From: Agrococcus sp. ProA11
GTDB taxonomy: Bacteria; Actinomycetota; Actinomycetes; Actinomycetales; Microbacteriaceae
NCBI RefSeq assembly: GCF_039880525.1
Contig: NZ_CP156989.1
Coordinates: 1,116,001-1,180,000, forward strand
Direction: 5' to 3'
Length of the DNA stretch: 64,000 nt
The number at the start of each line of letters is the position of its first letter. Within the stretch, counting starts at the first letter, position 1. The notes beneath the pieces were generated by a model that saw only the letters and a list, made by a program, of their open reading frames with translations, did not search any database and was not told where the DNA came from. Both the position numbers and the translations under genes were made by a program. Below, one piece after another: positions 36,195-47,704 of this stretch.

Positions 36195-37648
36195 CCGCCA
36201 CCACGACGCCCGCCACCGCGCCCGAGGCCGCGCCCTCCGCGACCCGCGCCGACGCGTCCGCGCGCTCCTCCCGCACGGGCGCCGCACTCGCGTTCGCCGT
36301 CGCAGCGCTGGCCGCCGCGTTCGGCACGGCGCTGTCGACCCTGATGGAGCATGCCGCGCTCGCGCTCTACGGTGAGCGGATGGTGGCCGAGAGCGAGACC
36401 GCCAGGCTGCTGCTCGCGCTCTCGGGAACGCTGCTCATCGGGGTCTCCGTCGTCGTCGCCGCGATCGTCGTGCGCCAGGCATGCACGAGCGCGGTCGAGG
36501 ATCTGCGCGGCGAGATCGCGCTGCGCCGGCTGCTGGGCGCTGCAGCGCGGTCCGAGCGACGACGGATGCTCGGCCGCTGCACCGCGGTCGGCGTGGGCGG
36601 CGCAGTGCTCGGCTGGGGAGTCGGCGTGCTCGCCGCGATCCCGATCGAGCATCTGCTCACGCAGCCTGAGGAGGGGCTCGAGCTCACCGGCATGCCGCCC
36701 GTCATGCCCGCGGCACTCGTGCCCGCGGTCGCGGTCGCCCTCGCCGCCGCCATCGCGGCGTGGGTCGCGACCCGCACGGTGCTCGCCGTCACACCGCTCG
36801 AGGCGCTGCGGGGCGCCGGCGTCGACGTCGAGACGGCGGGCCCGCGCGGCCGCCGCGTCGGGACACGCGTCTCGCTCGCCCTCGGCGCGCTGCTGCTCGT
36901 GGCAGCCGTGCTGCTCGGTGCGATCACGCCCTTCGCCGTGCTGGTGGGCTTCGCAGGCGGCGTCGTGCTCGTCATCGGCATCGTCGGCATCGCACCGCTC
37001 GCCGCACCACCGCTCGTCGCCCTCGCCGGCCGCGCGATGGGCCGCTCCGTGCCCGCGCGGGTCGCGGCCGGCACGCTCGCAACGCATCCCGGCCGCACGG
37101 CGTCGCTCGTGCTCGCCCTCTTCGTGGGCACCGCGATCGTCGTGATGATGGTCACCGCAGGAGCCTCGCTCACGACCGCAGTCACCACGATCGAGCGCGA
37201 CCCCGTGTTCCGCGCGGAGCTCACGGCGCTCTTCTCGGGCGTCACCGCAGTGATCACCGCGATCGTCGCCTTCTCGGCGGTGCTCGGCGTGCTGGGCTTC
37301 GTCGCGTCGATGCTGCTGTCGGTGCGTCGGCGCACGCCAGAGATCGGGCTGCTGCGCATGCTCGGCCTGCGGCGTGCGCAGACCCTGCGGATGCTGCTGG
37401 CCGAGGCGGGCGCGATCACCCTCGTCGCGGTCACGACCGGTTTCGGCATCGGCGTGCTGCTCGGCTGGATCGGCGTGCAGTCGACTGTCGGATCGGTGCT
37501 CGGCGTCGTCTCGACGGCACCGACGATCCCGTGGCAGCTGCCCGTCGCGCTCCTCATCGCGGGCCTCGCGGTCGCCGTCGCAGCCAGTTGGCCCGCGGGT
37601 CGGCGCGCGGCACGCATCGCTCCGCTCGCGGCGGTCGCTGCCGACTGA
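36191..37648 (+). CDS. FtsX-like ABC transporter permease
   Basis: A 485-residue membrane protein. Hydrophobic segments begin at about residues 33 and 75, with further pairs between 140 and 290. The C-terminal FtsX-type core has ITAIVAFSAVLGVLGFVASM, then RRRTPEIGLLRMLGLRRAQT, followed by two more membrane segments. EIALRRLLGAAARSERRRM is a matching half-motif in the first part, so the protein carries two FtsX-like halves with no large extracytoplasmic domain. Such transporters often handle peptides or antibiotics. The substrate is unknown. Confidence 0.88.
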   Translation: MTATTTPATAPEAAPSATRADASARSSRTGAALAFAVAALAAAFGTALSTLMEHAALALYGERMVAESETARLLLALSGTLLIGVSVVVAAIVVRQACTSAVEDLRGEIALRRLLGAAARSERRRMLGRCTAVGVGGAVLGWGVGVLAAIPIEHLLTQPEEGLELTGMPPVMPAALVPAVAVALAAAIAAWVATRTVLAVTPLEALRGAGVDVETAGPRGRRVGTRVSLALGALLLVAAVLLGAITPFAVLVGFAGGVVLVIGIVGIAPLAAPPLVALAGRAMGRSVPARVAAGTLATHPGRTASLVLALFVGTAIVVMMVTAGASLTTAVTTIERDPVFRAELTALFSGVTAVITAIVAFSAVLGVLGFVASMLLSVRRRTPEIGLLRMLGLRRAQTLRMLLAEAGAITLVAVTTGFGIGVLLGWIGVQSTVGSVLGVVSTAPTIPWQLPVALLIAGLAVAVAASWPAGRRAARIAPLAAVAAD

Positions 37649-37684
37649 CCGCTTTGCATGCAGCCGCGCCGAGGCACGTGCGTG

Positions 37685-39568
<1,884 letters not shown>

Positions 39569-39570
39569 CC

Positions 39571-40302
39571 GTGCCCACCTATCGCGACGAAGGGGTCGTC
39601 CTCCGCACCCACCAGCTGGGGGAGGCCGACCGCATCGTCACGCTGCTGACGCGAGAGCACGGCAAGGTCCGCGCGGTCGCGCGCGGCGTGCGGCGCACCT
39701 CGTCGCGATTCGGGGGGCGCTTGGAGCCCTTCATGGTCGCCGACCTGCAGCTCGCCGTGGGTCGCAGCCTCGACATCGTCACGCAGGCGGTGACGCTCGG
39801 CTCCTACGCGCCGGTGATCGTCTCCGACTATCGCGCCTACACCGCCGCCACAGCGATGGTCGAGACCGCCGATCGGCTGACGGATGAGGACGGGTCACGG
39901 CAGCAGTACCTCCTGCTCGTGGGTGCGCTGCGGAGCCTCGCGCGCGCGGAGCACGATCCGTCGCTCACCCTCGACTCCTACCTGCTGCGCGCCCTCTCGG
40001 TCGCGGGCTGGGCGCCCTCGTTCGGCGACTGCGCCGTCACCGGTGAGCCGGGTCCGCACCGCGCGTTCGTGCCGCAGCTCGGCGGCATGGTCGCCGACCA
40101 CTCCGCCCCTCCCGGAGCGCTGCGCATCGACCAGACCACGCTGGCGCTGCTCTCGGCGCTGCTGACCGGCGATTGGGTCGCGGCCGAGGCGAGCCACGAG
40201 GGTGTCCGGAACCGCGCATCCGGTGCTGTCTCGGCCTACGTGCAGTGGCATCTGGAGCGCGGACTGCGCAGCCTCGAGCACGTCGATCGGAGCCAGCCGT
40301 GA
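39571..40302 (+). CDS. recO: DNA repair protein RecO
   Basis: A 243-residue recombination mediator that works with RecF and RecR in loading RecA. The OB-fold N terminus is [20 protein letters not shown], then [20 protein letters not shown]. In the C-terminal part [13 protein letters not shown] is conserved. The zinc-finger cysteines usual there are mostly missing: the region reads [10 protein letters not shown] and later VADHSAPPG, leaving one Cys. GTG start, two bases after leuA; overlaps uppS by four bases (GTGA... stop/start). Confidence 0.92.
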   Translation: MPTYRDEGVVLRTHQLGEADRIVTLLTREHGKVRAVARGVRRTSSRFGGRLEPFMVADLQLAVGRSLDIVTQAVTLGSYAPVIVSDYRAYTAATAMVETADRLTDEDGSRQQYLLLVGALRSLARAEHDPSLTLDSYLLRALSVAGWAPSFGDCAVTGEPGPHRAFVPQLGGMVADHSAPPGALRIDQTTLALLSALLTGDWVAAEASHEGVRNRASGAVSAYVQWHLERGLRSLEHVDRSQP

Positions 40303-41084
40303 CCGAGCTCGAGCGCAAGCCGATCGACTGGACGGGCGAGCATCCGCCCACGTACGGCCGCGGCAGCGTGCCGAAGCACGTCGCGATCATCATGGACGGC
40401 AACGGGCGCTGGGCGAACCAGCGCGGCCTCACACGCACGCAGGGGCATGCCGCGGGCGAAGCGGTGCTGCTCGACGTGGTCGCGGGCGCCCTGCAGGCGG
40501 GCGTGCAGCACCTCTCGGTCTACGCGTTCTCGACCGAGAACTGGAAGCGCAGCCCCGACGAGGTGCGCTTCCTCATGGGCTTCAACAAGGATGTGCTGCG
40601 GCGCCGGCGCGATCAGCTCGACGCCTGGGGCGTGCGCGTGCGCTGGGCCGGCCGGCGGCCGCGGCTGTGGCCGAGCGTGGTGCGCGAGCTCGAGGAGGCC
40701 GAGCGACGCACCGCAGGCAACTCCGCGATGACGCTGCAGATGTGCGTCAACTACGGCGGCACGATGGAGATCACGGATGCCCTGCGGTCGATCGCCGCGG
40801 ATGTCGCGGCCGGGAAGCTCAAGCCCTCCGGCGTCACCGACAAGCTCGTGCGCAGCCGCATGTACAACCCGGATGTGCCGGACGTCGACCTGTTCATCCG
40901 GTCGTCCGGCGAGCAGCGCATCTCGAACTTCCTGACCTATCAGGGCGCCTACGCTGAGATGGTGTTCCTCGACCGACTGTGGCCGGATTTCACCCGGCGG
41001 GATCTCTGGCACGCGCTCGACATCTACACGGGCCGCGACCGCCGCTTCGGCGGTGCCGTCGACGCCCCCACCCCCTCCGCGTAG
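40299..41084 (+). CDS. uppS: Isoprenyl transferase (polyprenyl diphosphate synthase, UppS family)
   Basis: A 261-residue cis-prenyltransferase that makes the C50/C55 carrier lipid for the cell wall. [13 protein letters not shown] contains the catalytic Asp33, followed by [17 protein letters not shown] and the C-terminal [12 protein letters not shown], then [15 protein letters not shown]. The product chain length cannot be told from sequence. GTG start overlapping recO. Its TAG stop is the start of a dispersed repeat (GTAGGTCGAG). Confidence 0.95.
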   Translation: MTELERKPIDWTGEHPPTYGRGSVPKHVAIIMDGNGRWANQRGLTRTQGHAAGEAVLLDVVAGALQAGVQHLSVYAFSTENWKRSPDEVRFLMGFNKDVLRRRRDQLDAWGVRVRWAGRRPRLWPSVVRELEEAERRTAGNSAMTLQMCVNYGGTMEITDALRSIAADVAAGKLKPSGVTDKLVRSRMYNPDVPDVDLFIRSSGEQRISNFLTYQGAYAEMVFLDRLWPDFTRRDLWHALDIYTGRDRRFGGAVDAPTPSA

Positions 41085-41275
41085 GTCGAGCTGCCCCCGC
41101 AGGTCGAGGAGGTCGCGGGCGGAGCCCGCCGCCGTCACAAGACCGGAACCGTCGGGGCCTTCGATCTCGTGACGCGGTCGCGCTGCGCACGCCCGCTCCT
41201 CGATCTACGGCTTACCTCGTAGGTCGAGGAGGCGGCGGAGCCGCCGTCACGAGACCGGAACCCGACGCCGACGGG
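41081..41275. repeat. Dispersed palindromic intergenic element, locus 2
   Basis: Two or three copies in both orientations: GTAGGTCGAG at the uppS stop, CAGGTCGAGGAGGTCGCGGG with a GGGCGGAGCCCGCC stem and CGTCACAAGACCGG, then an inverted GATCTCGTGACG...CTCCTCGATCTACG copy, and finally GTAGGTCGAGGAGGCGGC with GGCGGAGCCGCC and GTCACGAGACCGG. It fills the gap between convergent uppS and the nucleotidyltransferase gene, where it may act as a terminator. Confidence 0.75.
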
Positions 41276-41277
41276 GC

Positions 41278-41883
41278 CTACGGGGTCGCGAGGCGCTTGC
41301 GCCAGGGGTGGTCGTCGGCGAGGCGCTCGGCCAGCCACGTGCGCCCCTCGGTGTCGAGCGCCGGCATCGCCTCGTCAAGCCACTCGACGTCCGCGTGCTC
41401 GGCAGCCGCGTACGCGAGCACGATCTGCGGCTTCGCGAAGCGGACGCCGTCGGCGGCGATGAGTGCATCCTCCAGCGGCATCGTGACCGCGGTGTCGCGG
41501 CGGAAGCGCCACGTCTCGGCATCGCTGGGGTCCAGCAGCACCTCGAACTCCCACAGGCTGTAGGCGCTGCGGCGCAGCCAGATGCTGGAGGTGCCGATCG
41601 GCAGCACATCGGAGTCGTGGGGGAGCAACGGCTTCAGCGCACCCTGGAACGCGCACCAGAGCTGCCACTTGTCGCCCAGCCAGCCGCGCAGCAGGCTCAG
41701 CTCGCTGCGGGGGATGACGACATCGATGTCGCCGTGCGGCCGCGCGCGGCGCAGCGCGGTGTCGATCGCCCAGCTTCCGCCGATCCACCAGGTGCCCGAA
41801 TAGCCATCCAGCAGGTCCGCGGCATCCGATGGCCAGCGCTCAGCCCATGCACCATAGAGCTCGAGATGCTCATCGGTCTGCAT
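41278..41883 (-). CDS. Nucleotidyltransferase-fold protein, aminoglycoside/lincosamide transferase-like
   Basis: A 201-residue protein. WWIGGSWAIDTALRRARPHG followed by DIDVVIPRSEL, at about residues 30-62, is the Pol-beta-type nucleotidyltransferase core (GGW...DxD) of the ANT(2'')/LinB-like group. LEFEVLL-type strand WEFEVLLDPSD follows with another acidic residue. These proteins may adenylylate antibiotics, but many chromosomal members have no known drug role. The start follows AAGGAGGGCC. It is transcribed alone, divergent from glyS. Confidence 0.8.
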   Translation of the reverse strand: MQTDEHLELYGAWAERWPSDAADLLDGYSGTWWIGGSWAIDTALRRARPHGDIDVVIPRSELSLLRGWLGDKWQLWCAFQGALKPLLPHDSDVLPIGTSSIWLRRSAYSLWEFEVLLDPSDAETWRFRRDTAVTMPLEDALIAADGVRFAKPQIVLAYAAAEHADVEWLDEAMPALDTEGRTWLAERLADDHPWRKRLATP

Positions 41884-42002
41884 AGGCCCTCCTTGCCGAG
41901 TCGACGGGCGCGCGCGCCCAAGCCACGAGCCTAGCCCAGGCACGGATGTCGACACACTCCACGGCCGCATCCCGACGGGCCGCGAGCACCTGTGCGGCTC
42001 GG

Positions 42003-42008
42003 TAGAAT
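42003..42008 (+). promoter_or_regulatory. glyS -10 hexamer
   Basis: TAGAAT, 58 bases before the glyS start. The leader ends in AAGGAG. It is too short for a T-box, and I see no T-box sequence. Confidence 0.45.
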
Positions 42009-42065
42009 CGAGGTTCACGTGCCGCACCCCAGCCAGGGGCGCACGGCCGATCGCAAGGAGCACCC

Positions 42066-43445
42066 GTGGTCCAGAACCGTCTTGATGCCGTCATCAACCT
42101 CGCGAAGCGTCGAGGCTTCGTGTTCCAGGCTGGCGAGATCTACGGAGGATCCCGGTCGGCGTGGGATTACGGGCCCCTGGGCGTGGCGCTGAAGGACAAC
42201 ATCAAGCGCCAGTGGTGGAAGACCTTCGTGCAGGGTCGCGACGACATGGTCGGCCTCGACTCGTCGATCATCCTGCCGACGGCCGTCTGGCACGCATCCG
42301 GGCACGTCGCCACGTTCACCGACCCGCTGGTCGAGTGCCTGCAGTGCCACAAGCGTCACCGGCAGGATCACCTGGAGGAGGCGTTCGAGGCCAAGAAGGG
42401 CCGCGCCGCCGCGTCGATGGAGGACATCACCTGCCCCGACTGCGGCACCACCGGCAAGTGGACCGAGCCGCAGATGTTCTCGGGCCTCATGAAGACGAAC
42501 CTCGGCCCGGTCGACAACGAGGCAGGCTTGCACTACCTGCGCCCGGAGACCGCGCAGGGCATCTTCACCAACTTCCTGAACGTGGTGACGGTCTCGCGCA
42601 AGAAGCCGCCGTTCGGCATCGGCCAGGTCGGCAAGGCGTTCCGCAACGAGATCACGCCCGGCAACTTCATCTTCCGGACGCGCGAGTTCGAGCAGATGGA
42701 GATCGAGTTCTTCACGCACCCCGACGAGGCTGGTGAGTGGTTCGACACCTGGGTCGAGGCGTGCTGGGCCTGGTTCCTCGACCTCGGCATCGACGAGGGC
42801 AACATGCGTCGCTTCGACGTGCCGGATGAGGAGCGCGCGCACTACTCGGCGGGCACGATCGACTTCGAGTACCGATTCGGCTTCCAGGGCTCCGAGTGGG
42901 GCGAGCTCATGGGCGTCGCGAACCGCACGGACTTCGACCTCTCGTCGCACTCCAGCGCCTCCGGCAAGGACCTCGTCTACTTCGACCAGGCCTCCGGCAC
43001 CAAGTACACGCCCTACGTGATCGAGCCGTCGTTCGGCCTCACGCGCAGCATGATGGCCTTCCTCGTGGACGCCTACGACGAGGAGGAGGTGCCGAACGCC
43101 AAGGGCGGCACCGACACCCGCACCGTGCTCCACCTCGATGCGCGGCTGGCGCCCGTCAAGGTCGCCGTGCTGCCGCTGAGCCGCAACGAGCAGCTCTCGC
43201 CGCTCGCCCGCGGCATCGCCGACCGCCTCCGCAAGCTCTGGGCGATCGAGTTCGATGACGCCGGCGCCATCGGCCGTCGCTACCGTCGCCAGGATGAGGT
43301 GGGCACGCCGTACTGCGTCACCGTCGACTTCGACTCGCTCGAGGACGGTGCCGTGACGGTGCGCGAGCGCGACTCGATGCAGCAGACGCGAGTGAAGGTC
43401 GACGAGCTCGAGGCGCACCTGGCGCAGGGACTCATCGGAGCTTGA
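42066..43445 (+). CDS. glyS: Glycyl-tRNA synthetase (alpha2 type)
   Basis: A 459-residue class II synthetase of the single-chain homodimeric type. [20 protein letters not shown] opens the catalytic domain. A zinc module has [11 protein letters not shown] and [10 protein letters not shown]. Motif 2 is [21 protein letters not shown], and motif 3 lies in [14 protein letters not shown]. The anticodon-binding domain follows ([13 protein letters not shown]). GTG start after AAGGAG. Confidence 0.96.
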   Translation: MVQNRLDAVINLAKRRGFVFQAGEIYGGSRSAWDYGPLGVALKDNIKRQWWKTFVQGRDDMVGLDSSIILPTAVWHASGHVATFTDPLVECLQCHKRHRQDHLEEAFEAKKGRAAASMEDITCPDCGTTGKWTEPQMFSGLMKTNLGPVDNEAGLHYLRPETAQGIFTNFLNVVTVSRKKPPFGIGQVGKAFRNEITPGNFIFRTREFEQMEIEFFTHPDEAGEWFDTWVEACWAWFLDLGIDEGNMRRFDVPDEERAHYSAGTIDFEYRFGFQGSEWGELMGVANRTDFDLSSHSSASGKDLVYFDQASGTKYTPYVIEPSFGLTRSMMAFLVDAYDEEEVPNAKGGTDTRTVLHLDARLAPVKVAVLPLSRNEQLSPLARGIADRLRKLWAIEFDDAGAIGRRYRRQDEVGTPYCVTVDFDSLEDGAVTVRERDSMQQTRVKVDELEAHLAQGLIGA

Positions 43446-43462
43446 ATGGGGAGAGCGTGAGC

Positions 43463-44611
43463 ATGGCGACGAGCACGAGGCCGGCGCTGTCGATCGGGCC
43501 CATCGCCCTGGACACGCCGGTCGTGCTCGCGCCCATGGCGGGCATCACCAACACGGCATTCCGGAGGTTGTGCCGCGAGTACGGCGCGGGGCTCTACGTG
43601 AGCGAGATGATCACCACGCGCGCGCTGGTCGAGCGCACCCCGGAGACGATGCGGCTCATCAGCCACCACCCGTCCGAGACGCTGCGCTCCGTGCAGCTCT
43701 ACGGCGTCGACCCGAAGACGGTCGAGCAGGCGGTGGCGATCCTCGTCGATGAGAACCGGGCCGATCACATCGACCTGAACTTCGGCTGCCCCGTGCCGAA
43801 GGTGACGCGCCGCGGCGGTGGTTCGGCGCTGCCGTGGAAGCGCGACCTGTTCGCGGCCATCGTGCAGCGCGCCGTGCGGCGGGCGGGCGACATCCCCGTC
43901 ACCGTCAAGATGCGCAAGGGCATCGATGACGAGCACCTGACCTATCTCGATGCGGGCCGCATCGCCGAGGATGCCGGTGTCGCCGCCGTAGCCCTCCACG
44001 GGCGCACGGCGGCGCAGCACTACTCCGGGCTGGCCGACTGGGATGCGATCGCGCAGCTCAAGCAGCGCGTCACCTCGGTGCCGGTGCTCGGCAACGGCGA
44101 CATCTGGCAGGCGGAGGATGCGCTGCGGATGCTGGAGCAGACGGGCGCCGACGGCGTGGTCGTCGGCCGCGGCTGCCTCGGGCGCCCCTGGCTGTTCGGC
44201 GACCTCGCTGCCGCGTTCGCCGGCAGCGACGAGCGCCACCGGCCGGATCTCGGTCAGGTGGCCGATGCGTTCCGGCGCCACGCCGAGTTGCTGGTCGAGT
44301 TCTTCGACGAGGAGGACCGCGCCTGCCGCGACATCCGCAAGCACGTCGCCTGGTACTTCAAGGGGTACCCGATCGGCGGCGACGCACGCCGCGCCCTCGC
44401 GGTCGTCGAGTCGCTCGCGCAGCTCGACGACCTGCTGGGTGCGCTCGACCGCTCCTCGCCGTACAACGCCGAGGGCGTCGAGGGTCAGCGGGGCCGCGCC
44501 GGCAGCCCACGCAAGCCCGCGCTGCCGGACGGCTGGCTCGACAGCCCCGAGCTCAGCCCGTCGCAGCGCGAGGCGCTCATCGAGGATGAGAGCGATACCC
44601 GTGGCGGTTGA
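43463..44611 (+). CDS. dusB: tRNA-dihydrouridine synthase
   Basis: A 382-residue FMN enzyme that reduces uridines of the tRNA D arm. VLAPMAGITNTAFRRLCREY is the FMN-binding start, then HIDLNFGCPVPKVTRRGGGS with the catalytic Cys, VTVKMRKGIDDEH, ALHGRTAAQHYSG and VVVGRGCLGRPWLF. In-frame TTG and GTG codons lie 21 and 6 bases upstream; the ATG was chosen for its spacing from GGGGAGA. It overlaps dgt. Confidence 0.94.
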   Translation: MATSTRPALSIGPIALDTPVVLAPMAGITNTAFRRLCREYGAGLYVSEMITTRALVERTPETMRLISHHPSETLRSVQLYGVDPKTVEQAVAILVDENRADHIDLNFGCPVPKVTRRGGGSALPWKRDLFAAIVQRAVRRAGDIPVTVKMRKGIDDEHLTYLDAGRIAEDAGVAAVALHGRTAAQHYSGLADWDAIAQLKQRVTSVPVLGNGDIWQAEDALRMLEQTGADGVVVGRGCLGRPWLFGDLAAAFAGSDERHRPDLGQVADAFRRHAELLVEFFDEEDRACRDIRKHVAWYFKGYPIGGDARRALAVVESLAQLDDLLGALDRSSPYNAEGVEGQRGRAGSPRKPALPDGWLDSPELSPSQREALIEDESDTRGG

Positions 44612-45842
44612 CGCGCGCGGCTACAGCGAGCACGACGCCGAGCGTCGGCTGCCCGAGGTGCACCGCTCCGCTCGCACCGACTTCGCGCGCGACCGCGCCC
44701 GGCTGCTGCACTCGAGCGCGTTCCGGCGGTTGGGTCAGAAGACCCAGGTGCTCTCGCCGACGATGGGCTTCGACGACTCCCGCACCCGCCTGACGCACTC
44801 GCTCGAGGTCGCCCAGATCGGCCGGGAGCTCGCCGTCGAACTCGATCTCGACCCGGATGTCGTCGACACCGCCTGCCTGGCCCACGACATCGGCCACCCG
44901 CCCTTCGGCCACAACGGCGAGAAGGGCCTAAACGAGTGGGCGCTCACCATCGGCGGCTTCGAGGGCAACGCGCAGACCCTGCGGGTCATCACGCGGCTGG
45001 AGCCGAAGGTCATCCGCGATCAGCCATACGGGCTGAACCTGACGCGCGCGAGCGTCGACGCCGCTTGCAAGTACCCGTGGCCGGCCGCGACCGACGTGCA
45101 TGACGCATCCGGTCGCATCAAGTTCGGCTTCTACGAGCACGACCGCGAGGCCTTCGAGTGGATGCGGGAGGGCGCACCGGAGGGGCGGCCCAGCATCGAG
45201 GCGCAGGTCATGGACCTCGCCGACGACATCGCCTACTCGGTGCACGACTTCGAGGATGCGGTGGTGGGCGGCTACGTGGACGTCGCCAAGCTGCAGAGCC
45301 GGGTCGGCCATGATGAGCTCGTGTCGATGATGCTGTCGTGGGTGGGGCCGGAGTTCACCCGCGACGAACTGCTCGCCGCGTTCGACCGCCTCGACGACCT
45401 GGAGACCTGGCTGCGCTCGTTCGACGGCTCCCGCGCCGACCACGCGAAGCTCAAGAACCTCACGTCGAAGCTCATCGGTCGATTCGCGAACGCCGCGACC
45501 GAGCGCACGCGTCAGTCGCACGAGGGCCCGCTGGTGCGCTTCGGCGGCACCGTGCAGGTGCCGCGCGAGGTGCGCGCCGAGATCGCGGTGCTGAAGGGCA
45601 CGGCGGCGAGCTTCATCCTGGCCGAGCGGCGCCAGCCCATCTATGCGAGCCAGCGCCGCGTGCTGCAGGAGCTGTGCGATGCGCTGCTGCGCATCGGCCC
45701 GACCGCCCTCGATCGCGCGTACGCGGACGATTGGGCGGCGGCACCCGATGAGGCGGCGCGCGCCCGCGTGGTGGTCGACCAGGTCTCCACCCTCACCGAC
45801 CGGGGCGCGTTCACCTGGCACGAGCGCTTCGTGGGGGACTGA
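44586..45842 (+). CDS. dgt: Deoxyguanosinetriphosphate triphosphohydrolase-like protein
   Basis: A 418-residue HD-domain protein that converts dGTP or other dNTPs to deoxynucleoside and triphosphate. FRRLGQKTQVLSP, RTRLTHSLEVAQIGRELA, then LAHDIGHPPFGHNGEKGLNE with the HD metal pair, GFEGNAQTLRVITRLE and DLADDIAYSVHDFED are the dGTPase-type signatures. The start is uncertain: an ATG 26 bases inside dusB, or a GTG 15 bases later. It sits between dusB and dnaG, a linkage I recall as common in actinobacteria. Confidence 0.93.
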   Translation: MRAIPVAVDARGYSEHDAERRLPEVHRSARTDFARDRARLLHSSAFRRLGQKTQVLSPTMGFDDSRTRLTHSLEVAQIGRELAVELDLDPDVVDTACLAHDIGHPPFGHNGEKGLNEWALTIGGFEGNAQTLRVITRLEPKVIRDQPYGLNLTRASVDAACKYPWPAATDVHDASGRIKFGFYEHDREAFEWMREGAPEGRPSIEAQVMDLADDIAYSVHDFEDAVVGGYVDVAKLQSRVGHDELVSMMLSWVGPEFTRDELLAAFDRLDDLETWLRSFDGSRADHAKLKNLTSKLIGRFANAATERTRQSHEGPLVRFGGTVQVPREVRAEIAVLKGTAASFILAERRQPIYASQRRVLQELCDALLRIGPTALDRAYADDWAAAPDEAARARVVVDQVSTLTDRGAFTWHERFVGD

Positions 45843-45846
45843 GACG

Positions 45847-47697
45847 GTGGCGGGCCGGATCCGGCGCAGCGACATCGACGAGCTGCGGTCGCGCATCTCC
45901 ATCGTCGATGTCGTCGGCGAGCACGTGACGCTGAAGTCGGCGGGCGTCGGCAGCATGAAGGGCCTGTGCCCGTTCCACGACGAGCGCACGGCCTCGTTCC
46001 ACGTGCGGCCGGCGGTCGGTCGGTACCACTGCTTCGGCTGCGGCGAGGATGGCGACGCCTTCCAGTTCGTGATGGCCATGGATCACACCTCGTTCGCCGA
46101 GACGGTCGAGCGCTTCGCATCGCAGCTCGGCTACACGCTGCACTACGAGGACGGCAAGCCGCAGGAGGAGACCAGCGGTCGCCTGCGCCTGCTGGAGGCG
46201 AGCCGAGCCGCCGAGGCCTACTTCCAGGCGCAGCTGCTCACGCCCGCGGCGCGGCTCGGGCAGCAGTTCCTGGGGGAGCGCGGCTTCGACCTCGCGGCCG
46301 CCCAGCGGTTCGGGATCGGGTTCGCACCGGCATCGTTCGACGCACTGAAACGGCACCTCAAGGGGCTCGGCTTCACGGAGGCCGAGCAGCTGGGCGCTGG
46401 CCTCCTGAGTGAGGGCCAGCGCGGCAGCTACGACCGATTCCGCGGGCGCCTCGTGTGGCCGATCCGCGACGTCGCCGGTGCCACGGTGGGCTTCGGCGCG
46501 CGTCGCCTCTCCGATGACGACAAGGGTCCGAAGTATCTGAACTCGCCCGAGACGCCGATCTTCCGCAAGAGCCAGGTGCTGTACGGCCTCGACCTCGCCA
46601 AGCGCGACATCGCCAAGGGGCACGAGGCGGTCGTGGTCGAGGGCTACACCGATGTGATGGCGTGCCACCTCGCGGGCGTGACGACCGCGGTCGCCACCTG
46701 CGGCACCTCGTTCGGGGTCGACCACATCAAGGTGCTCCGTCGCGTGCTCGGCGACGTCTCGACCTCCGACACCCGCTCGCTCGGGCGCGTCATCTTCACT
46801 TTCGACCCGGATGAGGCGGGCCAGCAGGCCGCCGCGCGCACCTTCGCCGAGGAGCAGCGCTTCGCCGCGCAGACGTTCGTGGCGGTGCCGCCCGGTGGAC
46901 TCGACCCCTGCGACCTGCGGCTGGAGCGCGGCGACGACGCCGTGCGGAAGCTGGTGCAGCAGCGTCGGCCGCTGTTCGAGTTCATGCTGCGCCGCGTGGT
47001 CGCCGAGCACGATCTCGAGACCGTCGAGGGTCGCGTCGCGGCGATGCGCCGGGCCGCGCCGGTGCTGCAGTCCATCCGCGACCGGGCGCTCGCCGACGGC
47101 TACGTGCGCACCGTCGCCGGCTGGCTCGGCGTCGGGCCGGACGAGGTGCGTCGCGCCGTGCGCGACGCGGGGCCGCGGCCGCTGCCGAGCGCCGGTGGAG
47201 CGGCGCCCGAGCATCCGCCCGCCGATGTCGCGCTCAAGCAGCTCGAGCGCGACCCGGCTTCGCGCATGGAGCGCGACGCCATCGCCGCGCTGCTGCAGCA
47301 GCCTGCCGTGCTGGGCAAGGATCTCGCGGCCCGCGGCGCGTCGGCATATGTCTCGAACCCGTCGCTCGCCGTGGTGCGCGATGGTGTGCTGGCGTCGCTC
47401 GATGCCATCGAGGCATCCGACTTCTCGGAGCGGGTCGCGCACACGGTGCCGGCGGAGATCGTGCCGCTCGTGCGCGCACTGGCGATGGCGCCGATCCCGC
47501 AGTCGACGCAGGAGGGCGTGACGGCGTACGTGCGCGGCATCGTCTCGTCGCTCGTCGACCGCGACATCCTGCGCCGCAAGGCCGAGCTGCTCGGCAGCCT
47601 GCAGCGCATGGGCGCCGCAGACCCCGAGGGCGCGAAGCGGCTGCAGGAGCAGCTGGTCGACCTGGAGCGCGAGCGGCGGACGCTGCGCTCCGAGTAG
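45847..47697 (+). CDS. dnaG: DNA primase
   Basis: A 616-residue primase. The zinc motif is Cys41, His44, Cys62 and Cys65 (LCPFHDERT, HCFGCGEDGD). The RNA-polymerase domain has FGIGFAPASFDALK and VGFGARRLSDDDKGPKYLNS. The TOPRIM core holds VVVEGYTDVMACH and FTFDPDEAGQQAA. A DnaB-binding C-terminal region completes it. GTG start four bases after dgt. It primes replication forks. Confidence 0.97.
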   Translation: MAGRIRRSDIDELRSRISIVDVVGEHVTLKSAGVGSMKGLCPFHDERTASFHVRPAVGRYHCFGCGEDGDAFQFVMAMDHTSFAETVERFASQLGYTLHYEDGKPQEETSGRLRLLEASRAAEAYFQAQLLTPAARLGQQFLGERGFDLAAAQRFGIGFAPASFDALKRHLKGLGFTEAEQLGAGLLSEGQRGSYDRFRGRLVWPIRDVAGATVGFGARRLSDDDKGPKYLNSPETPIFRKSQVLYGLDLAKRDIAKGHEAVVVEGYTDVMACHLAGVTTAVATCGTSFGVDHIKVLRRVLGDVSTSDTRSLGRVIFTFDPDEAGQQAAARTFAEEQRFAAQTFVAVPPGGLDPCDLRLERGDDAVRKLVQQRRPLFEFMLRRVVAEHDLETVEGRVAAMRRAAPVLQSIRDRALADGYVRTVAGWLGVGPDEVRRAVRDAGPRPLPSAGGAAPEHPPADVALKQLERDPASRMERDAIAALLQQPAVLGKDLAARGASAYVSNPSLAVVRDGVLASLDAIEASDFSERVAHTVPAEIVPLVRALAMAPIPQSTQEGVTAYVRGIVSSLVDRDILRRKAELLGSLQRMGAADPEGAKRLQEQLVDLERERRTLRSE

Positions 47698-47704
47698 GGC
47701 TCGG

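Noticed and set aside
35421-37648. An antibiotic efflux pump assigned to a specific drug.
   Set aside because: ATPase and permease motifs show only the MacB/LolD/FtsX class. Nothing in the sequence identifies a substrate.
41992-42065. A T-box riboswitch before glyS.
   Set aside because: Only about 58 bases lie between the -10 hexamer and the start codon, and no T-box sequence or specifier stem is visible.
43442-43462. A TTG start for dusB overlapping the glyS stop.
   Set aside because: The GGGGAGA ribosome site lies downstream of that TTG and is well spaced for the ATG at 43463.
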